A DNA stretch of 64,000 nt from Pirellulales bacterium (GTDB lineage: Bacteria; Planctomycetota; Planctomycetia; Pirellulales; JACPPG01), in contig DASYDW010000012.1 in NCBI GenBank assembly GCA_036499395.1, positions 1-64,000 of the forward strand, written 5' to 3'. Within the stretch, counting starts at the first letter, position 1. Every line of letters begins with the position of its first letter. Below the pieces are notes generated by a model that was given only the letters and a program-made list of their open reading frames with translations, ran no database searches and was not told the origin of the DNA. Shown in pieces: positions 16,159-23,917 of the stretch. A program made the position numbers and the translations under genes.

Positions 16159-18447
16159 TTATCGCCGCTTGCCGCGTTTCTCATCCTTCTTCCCGCCGGA
16201 ATCCTTCCGCTTGCCGCCGTGCGATGCGTGGCTCGGCTTTCCGCGCCCGGCAGGACGCGTTCCGTCGCGCTTCGGCCGTTCGATCAACGGCCCGCGCCCT
16301 TCTTTCACGACCAGCCGAAGGTCGAGTTCCCGCCGATCGACATCCACGCGCGCCACGGCCACGCGAATGATGTCACCCAGCCGGAAGCTGTTCCCCGATC
16401 GTCGCCCCGACAGGCTGTGCGTGCGCCGGTCGAAGCTGTAATAGTCGTCGGCCAGGCTCGATACGTGGATCATCCCTTCGGCCGGCAAGGCAATGCCTTG
16501 TGCGAAGAGACCATATTCCTCGACCCCCGTGACGACGGCGTCCAACTCTTCGCCGATCCGCTGGCCCAGATAATCGAGCAGCTTGACCTTGGTCAACTCG
16601 CGCTCGGCCGCTTCGGCGCGCCGCTCGCGATCTGAGCAATGCTGCCCGAGCACGACCAGCTCGGTCAGATCGTTGCGAGGCTTCTTTTTCTTCAAGAGGC
16701 CGTCGATCAGTCGGTGGATCGTTAAGTCCGGATAGCGGCGAATCGGTGACGTGAAGTGACAATAGCAGTCGCTGGCCAGCGCGTAATGCCCTTCGACCTC
16801 GGGGCTGTAAACCGCCTGCGCCAGACTGCGCAGGATTGCGTAGTTTACCGCCTGCCGTTCCGGCTTGTCCGCCGCTTCGGCCAGCAATCGCTGAATCTCG
16901 AACCGGCTTTCCAGACTGTCGGCCTGATAGCCCAGTTCTTTCACGAAATCCGTGAGCGCCTTCAGCCGGCGTGGATCGGGGGCGTGGTGTACGCGCCGCA
17001 GAAAGTGCAAATCAGCCTCGGCCAGCGTATCAGCCACGGCTTCGTTCGCCGCCAGCATGAACTCTTCGATGACCTGATGGCTTTCGCTGTTCGTCACACG
17101 GTGCGCGCCGATCACGCGGCCGTTCTTGTCCAGGTCGACCTTCACTTCGTCCAGCGACAATTCCAGCGAGCCGCGTTTGAAGCGCCGCGCCCGCAGCATC
17201 ATCGCCAGTTCGTGCATCCGCGCGACGAGCTCGAACACTTCGGCCGGTAGCTGCGCTTGCCACTTCTTGGGATTGGCCAGATAGTCGTCGATCTCTTCAT
17301 ACGTGAAGCGATGCCGGCTGCGAATCGCGGCCGAGTGCAGATCAACGCCCACCCGGGCGCCGTCGCCGGTGAATTCGATCATCGCCGTCTTCGTATAACG
17401 CACGCGCCCCGGCTGCAGGCTGGCCAGGCCGTTCGAGATCACCTCGGGCAGCATCGGTAACACGCGATCGGGCAGGTAAACACTCGTAGCCCGTTTATGC
17501 GCCTCGCGATCGAGCGGCGTGCCGGGCCGCACGAAGTGCGACACGTCGGCAATATGCACGCCCAACAGCCAATGCCCGTTCTCTAACCGCAACAGCGAAA
17601 TCGCATCGTCGAAGTCGCGGGCGTCCACGGGATCGATCGTCACGACGATTTCGTGCGTCATGTCGGTCCGACCCGACGAAATCGATTCGTCGAACTTCTC
17701 CGCTTCGCCGCGGGCCGCCTCGGCGACGTCCTCCGGAAAATGCTCGGGCAGATTGAACTCGCGAATGATCGACATCGTGTCGACCCCCGGATCGCCGCGC
17801 GGGCCGAGGACCTCGGTGATTACGCCCTCGCCATCGTGCATATGGCTGGGAAAGCGGACCATCTCGAACACGACCTTGTCGCCGATCTGGGCGTTCTTCG
17901 CGCCGGGATCGCCGACCGAGATCGGCTTGGCGAACACGGTGCCGTCGACCTGCACCATGCCCAGGCCGCCTGCTTCGAAGTACGAACCCACGAACGAGTG
18001 CGTGTCACGTTCCAGCACTTCGACGATGGCGCCGCGCGGATTGCGGAATCGTCCGCCGCGCTCTTTCGACATCCGCACCAGCACGGTATCACCGCTGGCC
18101 GCGTCTCCGGCATCGTCCTGCGAGATGTAAATATCTTGTTCGCGGGTGTGGCCTACGGCCGCGTTCGCCGGCCGCACAAAGCCGAAACCTGCCGCCGCGC
18201 GGCGAAATGTTCCCGTGATGCGATTGACCACGGGCTCGCCACTGCCGGCCTGCACCAGGTGGTTTTCCCCGTACGAGAGCAGGCCGCGTTTGACGAGCTT
18301 CTTGATGGCCCTTTTCAGTAGATGCACGTCGTCTTGTGCGATGTGCAGTCGTTTGACCAGAACCTTGGGCTTCACGGGGTGATAGTCGGGCCCGTTCACC
18401 AGTTCCAATAGTGCCTGTTCCAAATCTTCAGGCTGGTCGTTTGTCAT
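16159..18447 (-). CDS. rnr: Ribonuclease R (3'-5' exoribonuclease, RNB family)
   Basis: 762 residues from ATG 18447 (MTNDQPEDLEQALLELV). Order: N-terminal winged-helix-like domain, cold-shock OB domains ('GTFRRAAAGFGFVRP'), RNB catalytic domain with the metal-binding 'DPVDARDFDDAISL' (about 271-284) and 'HFTSPIRRYPDLTIHR', an S1 RNA-binding domain ('LDAVVTGVEEYGLFAQGIAL'), and a very basic C-terminal tail ending in a Lys/Arg cluster. It degrades structured RNA processively in the cytoplasm. The open frame to 18531 adds residues outside the family. A pentapeptide-repeat gene follows and a second exoribonuclease gene lies upstream. Confidence 0.95.
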   Translation of the reverse strand: MTNDQPEDLEQALLELVNGPDYHPVKPKVLVKRLHIAQDDVHLLKRAIKKLVKRGLLSYGENHLVQAGSGEPVVNRITGTFRRAAAGFGFVRPANAAVGHTREQDIYISQDDAGDAASGDTVLVRMSKERGGRFRNPRGAIVEVLERDTHSFVGSYFEAGGLGMVQVDGTVFAKPISVGDPGAKNAQIGDKVVFEMVRFPSHMHDGEGVITEVLGPRGDPGVDTMSIIREFNLPEHFPEDVAEAARGEAEKFDESISSGRTDMTHEIVVTIDPVDARDFDDAISLLRLENGHWLLGVHIADVSHFVRPGTPLDREAHKRATSVYLPDRVLPMLPEVISNGLASLQPGRVRYTKTAMIEFTGDGARVGVDLHSAAIRSRHRFTYEEIDDYLANPKKWQAQLPAEVFELVARMHELAMMLRARRFKRGSLELSLDEVKVDLDKNGRVIGAHRVTNSESHQVIEEFMLAANEAVADTLAEADLHFLRRVHHAPDPRRLKALTDFVKELGYQADSLESRFEIQRLLAEAADKPERQAVNYAILRSLAQAVYSPEVEGHYALASDCYCHFTSPIRRYPDLTIHRLIDGLLKKKKPRNDLTELVVLGQHCSDRERRAEAAERELTKVKLLDYLGQRIGEELDAVVTGVEEYGLFAQGIALPAEGMIHVSSLADDYYSFDRRTHSLSGRRSGNSFRLGDIIRVAVARVDVDRRELDLRLVVKEGRGPLIERPKRDGTRPAGRGKPSHASHGGKRKDSGGKKDEKRGKRR

Positions 18448-18805
18448 AATGAGAATTCTGCTTCCTGGACAAGTGTTTGAAAATGCCCTTCTCGGCATCG
18501 AGAGGGGCGAAGAGACGGGGGAACGCGACAAGCGCTCGAACCCTCGCTCGAAACCACGCTGTTACGTAGCGCGGTGAAAAAAAGAGTGTTTTGAGTGCAG
18601 CCGGCCGGCGAAAGAATTCCTGCGGCGGCGGGCTTTATGTCTGCTCTATCATACGTCGCATTTGGGCATCGCGTGGCAAATTCGCCACGCCGCGACGGGA
18701 AAAATGCCGATTTTTCGGGCTCGGACAGGCCAAAAACCCGCTCCACAGCATCCCTGGCGCGCGAGCCATACCCGCGGGCCGGCAAGACACGGCCGACAAC
18801 GAAAC
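18448..18805. other. Intergenic region between yhaM-like and rnr genes
   Basis: About 360 bases. Every open frame here reads as a shadow. It probably carries the rnr promoter. No clear terminator hairpin or -35/-10 pair was identified. Confidence 0.5.
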
Positions 18806-19807
18806 CTACTCGGCGTTGGCCATGGGAAGTGTGTGGGATGTGAAGTTCTGCCCTTTGAAAAGCTTGCGCCCCAGCCCCTGGTTGTATGCGGTCCAAGAGC
18901 TTTCGACGTTCGGATCGTCGCGCATCAACTGGTGGAAGCTGTGCATCTTGGCATCCAGGTTATCCAACTGGTGCAACGCCACGGCTTCCAAAGTCATCGG
19001 CAGCTTGGGGCTGCCGTAATCGTACTGCCCATGATGACTGACGATGATGTGCTTCAGCCGCAGCACCGTCTCTTTGCACAGCGACTCACCCGACAGCTTC
19101 TCGGCCTCGGCGACCTTGGCGTCCACCATGCCGACCGCCATCACGACGTGGCCGATCAATTGCCCCTCGTCCGAGTAGCTGAACCCGCGATCGTAGTTCA
19201 GTTCGTTGATCTTCCCCATGTCATGCAGGAAGGCGCCCATCAGCAGCAAATCGGGATCAAGCGCCGGGTAATACTCAACGATGCGGGTCACGATCTCCAT
19301 CAAGTTCACGACGTGTTCCAGCAGTCCGCCGATGTAGGCGTGATGGTTCTTCACGCCGGCCGGCGACTTCATGAACCCTTTCATGAACTCGTCGTCCATC
19401 AAGAAACATTCGGCCAGCGTCACCAATTGCGGATTTGCCATCGACCGCAGCAGCTCACCCAGGCGTATCGCTAGCCGATCGATCTCGGCCGGCGTCAGCG
19501 GCATGAAGTCGGCCGGGTCGACCTCTTCGAAGCGCGCCTTGCAGATATTGGCCGCGATCAGTTGCAGTCCGCCCTGATAGAGCTGCGTGCTTCCCTCGAC
19601 GCGAACAAAATCGCCGTCGTCGAAATTACGATAGTCCGATTCCGAGGCGTTCCACATCCGGGCGCTGATCGAGCCGGTTCGGTCCGACAACTCGACCTGC
19701 AAATACAGATTGCCGTTGCGATTCGGGCGCAGTTGTTTCTGCGAGGCAAGAAAAATCTGGTCGACGGCTTCCTGGTGACCCAACTGGTTCACATTACGCC
19801 TGGGCAT
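18806..19807 (-). CDS. YhaM-like 3'-5' exoribonuclease (OB fold plus HD domain)
   Basis: 333 residues. The N-terminal ~95 residues form an OB-fold nucleic-acid-binding domain ('LYLQVELSDRTGSISARMWN', 'DFVRVEGSTQLYQGGLQL'). The C-terminal part is an HD metal-dependent phosphohydrolase: 'NHHAYIGGLLEHVVNLMEI' (His at about 155-156 and 165), 'GAFLHDMGKINEL' (the HD pair at about 195-196) and 'HIIVSHHGQYDYGSPKLP'. This is the architecture of YhaM/CBF1. Start ATG 19807. Its nearness to rnr places two RNA-decay enzymes side by side. Confidence 0.88.
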   Translation of the reverse strand: MPRRNVNQLGHQEAVDQIFLASQKQLRPNRNGNLYLQVELSDRTGSISARMWNASESDYRNFDDGDFVRVEGSTQLYQGGLQLIAANICKARFEEVDPADFMPLTPAEIDRLAIRLGELLRSMANPQLVTLAECFLMDDEFMKGFMKSPAGVKNHHAYIGGLLEHVVNLMEIVTRIVEYYPALDPDLLLMGAFLHDMGKINELNYDRGFSYSDEGQLIGHVVMAVGMVDAKVAEAEKLSGESLCKETVLRLKHIIVSHHGQYDYGSPKLPMTLEAVALHQLDNLDAKMHSFHQLMRDDPNVESSWTAYNQGLGRKLFKGQNFTSHTLPMANAE

Positions 19808-20203
19808 GCAACGACTTTCTAAGAGCGATCGAAGAAGACCAATTCACAGCCCGACACAATTGCGAACAGGCACAAGTGGCAGGCTGGGCGGCTGGGCCGA
19901 AGGGCCACAGCACGAGGGGGCTTCGTCCGAGGAGCTCAAATGGGAATGGCGGGCCCGGTCGCGCCCCGCGTCTTCGCAGGACCTCGCCGAGAACCGAGTT
20001 TGGATTCTAGGTGGGCGTCGCAAGGGCCACAAGGGTTCGGTTTCGGCACGATTTTCGGGCGATAGCAGCCCGATATCCCGTCTGGCGATGAACGGGCCTT
20101 TTCCCTTAGAATCCGCCCCTCTATTTCGACCTGGTTCCAAATCGTCCAGGTCTGATCCGTTCGATCGCGCTTGCGACACGTCTGGGAAGAAAGGATTCGA
20201 CCC
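19808..20203. other. Divergent intergenic region
   Basis: About 400 bases between the minus-strand yhaM-like gene and the plus-strand glycosyltransferase. It should hold promoters for both. No convincing open frame, RNA gene or repeat was found. Confidence 0.5.
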
Positions 20204-21682
20204 ATGAACAACAATGCGAACAACGCGCCGGCCAAAAATCAGCAGCGTCGCTGGCCGTTGTACCTGGCGCTGGCCATTGCACTGGTCGCATGGTGCGCAC
20301 TCGACGTGCAGCGTCGCGGGCGAGTCGATCTGGAAAAGCCCGGCGTTCATAAAACCGACTTCACGGCTTACACCATCGGCGGTGCTGCCTTCTTCGACGG
20401 ACGCGATCCCTACGAGGTCACCAACATTCGCGGATGGGGGTATTGTTACCCACCCTTGTTCGCCATGCTCGTCTCGCCGCTCGATCGGTTCGATCCGCGC
20501 TGGCAGGTCTCGATCTGGTTCTTTATCAGCGTGGCGGTCGTCGCGGGTCTGGTCCGCGAGTGCGCGGCGCTGTTCAAGACCTTCGCCCCTTTGGCCGGCT
20601 ATAAATCGACGGATCAGGATTTTCCGCGCTGGATCGCTTGGGCGGCGATCGCCACGGCGGCGCTTCCGGTTCTCAACTGCCTGCAGCGCGGCCAGGTCGA
20701 TGTCCTGAAACTATATCTGCTCGTCCTGGGCATTCGTTTGAGCATCACCGGCGCGACATGGCGCGCATGGGTCGCCGGGGGCGTGGCCCTGGTTGCGGCC
20801 GTCGTGCTGAAAGTGACGCCGGCTCTGCCCGTCGCCTTTGTGCTCTTCATCCTGGCGGCACGCGTGGTCCTGGCAAAACATGCCACCGGGGCCGGCGATC
20901 GGTTGCGCGCCGGCGCCGTTTACGGCGGTGCCGCCCTGGGCACGTTGCTGATGGTGCTGGTGATCCCCGCCATGCTAGTCGGCTGGAATGCAAATCTTGG
21001 TTACTTGAATCGCTTCTATCACGACAAGCTAACCAAGGCGAACGACCATTTCGAATCGGACAAAACCGGCAACACCCGCTCGTACCGCAACCAGAGTTTC
21101 TCGAACGCCGTGATTCGCCTGGGCGACTTTATCGGCTACGAGTTTCTGGGTGGCGCGGACGATCGTCTGATCGATCGCGAATGGCGCGATGCACCGTCGA
21201 TGGTCATGGATCATCCCGGCGTCGGGCATGTGCTGCTGGTGGCGCGCGCGGCGGCCGTCGCGCTATTGCTGATGGCGGGAATCTTGGCCGTTTATCGTGG
21301 TGATCTGCTGGGGCAGGCAGCCACCATCGCCCTGGCCTGCACGGCGGCATTGGTCGTCTCGCCAATCAGCCGCGGTTTCTATCACACCGAACTCGCCCCC
21401 GGCGTGCTGCTGTTGCCGCTGTGGTTGTTGTCGCGCGACATGAAGCGCGCCGCCTGGTGGATGGCCTGGACTCCGGTCGCCCTGGTGATGGCGCATTACC
21501 TGGCCCTGTCGATCACCGGGCGGATTGGCCTGTTGGGCATCGGCACCGCAACCTGGTACGCGACCGGGTTGGCGATGATCGCCGTCGGCGGTCGGTTGGA
21601 AGAAGTACGCGAGTCCTCCGTGCCCGCCCCCAAGGTCAAACTGCGGCGCCCCCGCGCCGAGTCATTGCAGGCCGGAGCCTAA
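20204..21682 (+). CDS. GT87/DUF2029-type membrane glycosyltransferase
   Basis: 492 residues, polytopic, with about 10 hydrophobic segments starting at 'WPLYLALAIALVAWCAL'. The extracellular loop after the first segment has 'DFTAYTIGGAAFFDGRDPYE' and 'YPPLFAMLVSPL', the D-(F)-x-x-Y...G.DPY...YPP signature of the GT-C family that includes alpha-mannosyltransferases using polyprenyl-phosphate sugars. 'GQVDVLKLYLLVLG' and 'LKVTPALPVAF' also fit. I chose ATG 20204 (MNNNANNAPAKN) over a TTG at 20171. First gene of a plus-strand series; the SMR gene begins 4 bases after its stop. It likely acts in cell-envelope glycan assembly. Confidence 0.8.
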   Translation: MNNNANNAPAKNQQRRWPLYLALAIALVAWCALDVQRRGRVDLEKPGVHKTDFTAYTIGGAAFFDGRDPYEVTNIRGWGYCYPPLFAMLVSPLDRFDPRWQVSIWFFISVAVVAGLVRECAALFKTFAPLAGYKSTDQDFPRWIAWAAIATAALPVLNCLQRGQVDVLKLYLLVLGIRLSITGATWRAWVAGGVALVAAVVLKVTPALPVAFVLFILAARVVLAKHATGAGDRLRAGAVYGGAALGTLLMVLVIPAMLVGWNANLGYLNRFYHDKLTKANDHFESDKTGNTRSYRNQSFSNAVIRLGDFIGYEFLGGADDRLIDREWRDAPSMVMDHPGVGHVLLVARAAAVALLLMAGILAVYRGDLLGQAATIALACTAALVVSPISRGFYHTELAPGVLLLPLWLLSRDMKRAAWWMAWTPVALVMAHYLALSITGRIGLLGIGTATWYATGLAMIAVGGRLEEVRESSVPAPKVKLRRPRAESLQAGA

Positions 21683-21686
21683 CCCG

Positions 21687-22010
21687 ATGAGTTGGTTCTA
21701 CCTGGTGTTGGCCATCGGCTGCGAAGTGGCCGGCACGACGTGCATGAAGCTCTCCGACGGACTGACGAAGCCGCCCATTTCGCTTTTGATGTTCGGCCTG
21801 TACGGTCTCAGCCTGACCTTGTTGACGCTCGCCCTGCGGGGCATCCCGGTCGGCGTGGCCTACGCCGTCTGGTCCGGGCTGGGCACGGCACTGATCGCCG
21901 TGATCGCGCTGTTCGCCTTTGGCGAGTCGCTCACCCCTACCAAAGCCATCTGCCTGGGGCTGATCATCCTGGGCGTCGTAGGGCTAAACATCGGCGGTGG
22001 CGGTCACTGA
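21687..22010 (+). CDS. Small multidrug resistance (SMR) family transporter
   Basis: 107 residues with four membrane segments, the full SMR length. The membrane glutamate essential in the family is in 'LAIGCEVAGTTCMKLSDG' (Glu13). 'IPVGVAYAVWSGLGTALIAV' and 'FGESLTPTKAICLGLIILGV' are the segment 3 and 4 signatures. The W-S-G form resembles the EmrE/QacE branch more than SugE/Gdx, though undecaprenyl-phosphate-sugar flippases also share this fold. Placement 4 bases behind a GT87-like enzyme and near a WecA-type enzyme makes a lipid-linked sugar or cationic substrate worth considering; that is inference. Confidence 0.88.
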   Translation: MSWFYLVLAIGCEVAGTTCMKLSDGLTKPPISLLMFGLYGLSLTLLTLALRGIPVGVAYAVWSGLGTALIAVIALFAFGESLTPTKAICLGLIILGVVGLNIGGGGH

Positions 22011-22036
22011 CCTCCGCGACTTTTTGCTATCCGTCG

Positions 22037-22112
22037 GGTGCTCTTCGAGCACCACGCGTCATCCACGATTCTCAAGTGCCACGAGCGACCGAAGCGGTGC
22101 CCACAGGGCACC
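22037..22112. repeat. Two adjacent short perfect hairpins
   Basis: GGTGCTC-TTC-GAGCACC at 22037-22053 and GGTGCCC-ACA-GGGCACC at 22096-22112, each a 7-bp perfect stem with a 3-base loop, lie just after the SMR gene. Neither is followed by a T-run, so they are more like a repeated intergenic element or a transcript-end stabiliser than a classical terminator. Confidence 0.6.
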
Positions 22113-22224
22113 CTACCAAACCCCGAGCAGTGTACGATAAACACTTGTGGGGAATGCTCGGCGTTCCTCCGTACACACGCACGGCATTTCGCGGCCACCT
22201 TCTTCGGATCAAGTTCAAGGCAAC

Positions 22225-22770
22225 ATGGGAGAACCGTCGCCACCCGAGCCGGCTTTGCGATTGCTGGCCGCATTTAGCCGGCATGGCGCCGCGCTCGATT
22301 GGGCGCGCGCTCGCGCCGAGCAACAATGGGGACCGGTCGCGCTTGCTAGTCCCGCGTTTCCGTTTCGCGAGACCGACTACTACGAGTCAACGATGGGGCC
22401 GGCGCTCGACAAAATCTTCTTTGTCTTCGCGGACCTATTCGATCCCTCGGCCGTAGTCGACGCCAAGCTGCAAACGGGCGTGTGGGAACACGAGTACGCG
22501 GCGCTGGGCCAGCACGCCGAGGCGCGTCCGTTGAACCTCGACCCGGGCTATATCACCAGTGCCAAGCTGGTGCTGGCCTCGACCAAAGACCACGCCCATC
22601 GGATTTACCTGTCGCGCGGCATCTATGCCGAGGTAACCTTGTACTATCGCGACCGGGCATGGCAACATCATCCTTGGACGTTTCCGGACTATCGTCGCGC
22701 CGACTATCAGGAATTCTTTACCGCGGCGCGCGATTACCTGCGCGGCCGCATCAAGCAGGACCGCCGATGA
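22225..22770 (+). CDS. DUF4416 family protein
   Basis: 181 residues from ATG 22225 (MGEPSPPEPALRLLAAF). Family landmarks I recognise: 'FRETDYYESTMGP', 'LNLDPGYITSAKLVLASTKD', 'HRIYLSRGIYAEVTLYYRD' and 'HPWTFPDYRRADYQEFF'. The function of DUF4416 is unknown. Its stop overlaps the ATG of the WecA-type gene (ATGA at 22767-22770), so it is translationally coupled to lipid-linked sugar synthesis. The open frame to 22147 adds residues outside the family. Confidence 0.88.
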   Translation: MGEPSPPEPALRLLAAFSRHGAALDWARARAEQQWGPVALASPAFPFRETDYYESTMGPALDKIFFVFADLFDPSAVVDAKLQTGVWEHEYAALGQHAEARPLNLDPGYITSAKLVLASTKDHAHRIYLSRGIYAEVTLYYRDRAWQHHPWTFPDYRRADYQEFFTAARDYLRGRIKQDRR

Positions 22771-23915
22771 TTCCGTGGCTGGTATTAGGTGCTGTCGTTC
22801 CCGCGGCCTTCGTGGCGGCGCTGGCCGCCGGAGTCGTGCGGCGCGGCGCGCCCGCCTGGGGCCTGGTCGACGAGCCAGGGCATCGCAAGGTTCATGTCCG
22901 CACAACGCCGCTCGGCGGCGGCATCGCTATCTGGCTGGGCGTTGTCCTCCCCATGACGCTGGGACAAATCGTGCTGTGGCTCGTTACCAGACCGGCTGAT
23001 ACTCCTGGCTTGGCGTGGGCGAGCCGGATCCCGATTCCCGAGTTTGTCCGGCCTCATCTGTCGGGCCTGGCGCAACAGGCACCGCAACTTTGGTTCTTGC
23101 TCGCCGCCGGAACTGTGCTGATGCTGTTGGGCCTAGCCGACGATCTGTGGGGACTTTCCTGGCGGCCGCGGCTGGCCGTGCAGTTCGGCATCGCGATCCT
23201 GGTCGTATGGCGTGGTTGGCACATGACGATGTTCGTCAACGTCCCCTGGCTGACTTCGATCGTCAGCGTGTTGTGGATCGTGGCGCTGGTGAACTCGTTC
23301 AACATGCTCGACAACATGGACGGTCTCAGCGCCGGAGTGGCCGCGATCGCCTCGGCGATCCTGGCCGCTGTGTTACTGATCACGCACGATCCGCAAACCG
23401 CGGCGCCGCAGTTGTTCGTGGCCGGCTTCTTGCTGGTCCTGGTCGGTTCGCTGCTGGGTTTTCTCAGCCATAATCGCCCGCCGGCCAAAATATTCATGGG
23501 GGACGCCGGCAGCTACTTCATCGGTTTCTACGTCGCCGTGGCCACGATCATGGCCACGTTCAGCGGCGGCGATTTGCCACGCCATTCGATCCTGGCGCCG
23601 CTGTGCGTGATGGCCGTCCCATTTTATGACATGCTGACGGTCATCCTGATCCGCATTCGCAGCGGCCGCAGCCCTTTCGAAGCCGACAAGAATCATTTCT
23701 CGCACCGGCTCGTCGAACTCGGCATGACCAAGGTCCAGGCCGTCGCCACGATCTACCTGCTGACCGCCACCTGTGGGCTGGGTGCGCTGCTGCTGCATCA
23801 GGTCGACGAAGTGGGGGCCGTGATCGTCTCGCTACTCGTGACTTGCGTGCTGTTACTCGTTGCGGTGCTCGAAACCACGGTTCGCGTCGGCCAGAACCAA
23901 CGGACGAAGCGATAG
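22767..23915 (+). CDS. WecA/MraY-family polyprenyl-phosphate sugar-1-P transferase
   Basis: 382 residues, polytopic. Signatures: 'DEPGHRKVHVRTTPLGGGIA' (start of the catalytic region), 'LLGLADDLWGLSWRPRL' (the D-D pair), 'NSFNMLDNMDGLSAG' (the N-x-x-N-x-x-D-G motif), 'MGDAGSYFIGFYVA', and the cytoplasmic loop 'SGRSPFEADKNHFSHRLVEL' with the H-x-x-H-R-L segment typical of WecA/TagO. It would transfer a GlcNAc-1-phosphate-type group to undecaprenyl phosphate, the first step of a lipid-linked glycan. Start ATG 22767 overlaps the DUF4416 stop; the ligase gene starts 3 bases after its own stop. Confidence 0.9.
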   Translation: MIPWLVLGAVVPAAFVAALAAGVVRRGAPAWGLVDEPGHRKVHVRTTPLGGGIAIWLGVVLPMTLGQIVLWLVTRPADTPGLAWASRIPIPEFVRPHLSGLAQQAPQLWFLLAAGTVLMLLGLADDLWGLSWRPRLAVQFGIAILVVWRGWHMTMFVNVPWLTSIVSVLWIVALVNSFNMLDNMDGLSAGVAAIASAILAAVLLITHDPQTAAPQLFVAGFLLVLVGSLLGFLSHNRPPAKIFMGDAGSYFIGFYVAVATIMATFSGGDLPRHSILAPLCVMAVPFYDMLTVILIRIRSGRSPFEADKNHFSHRLVELGMTKVQAVATIYLLTATCGLGALLLHQVDEVGAVIVSLLVTCVLLLVAVLETTVRVGQNQRTKR

Positions 23916-23917
23916 CG

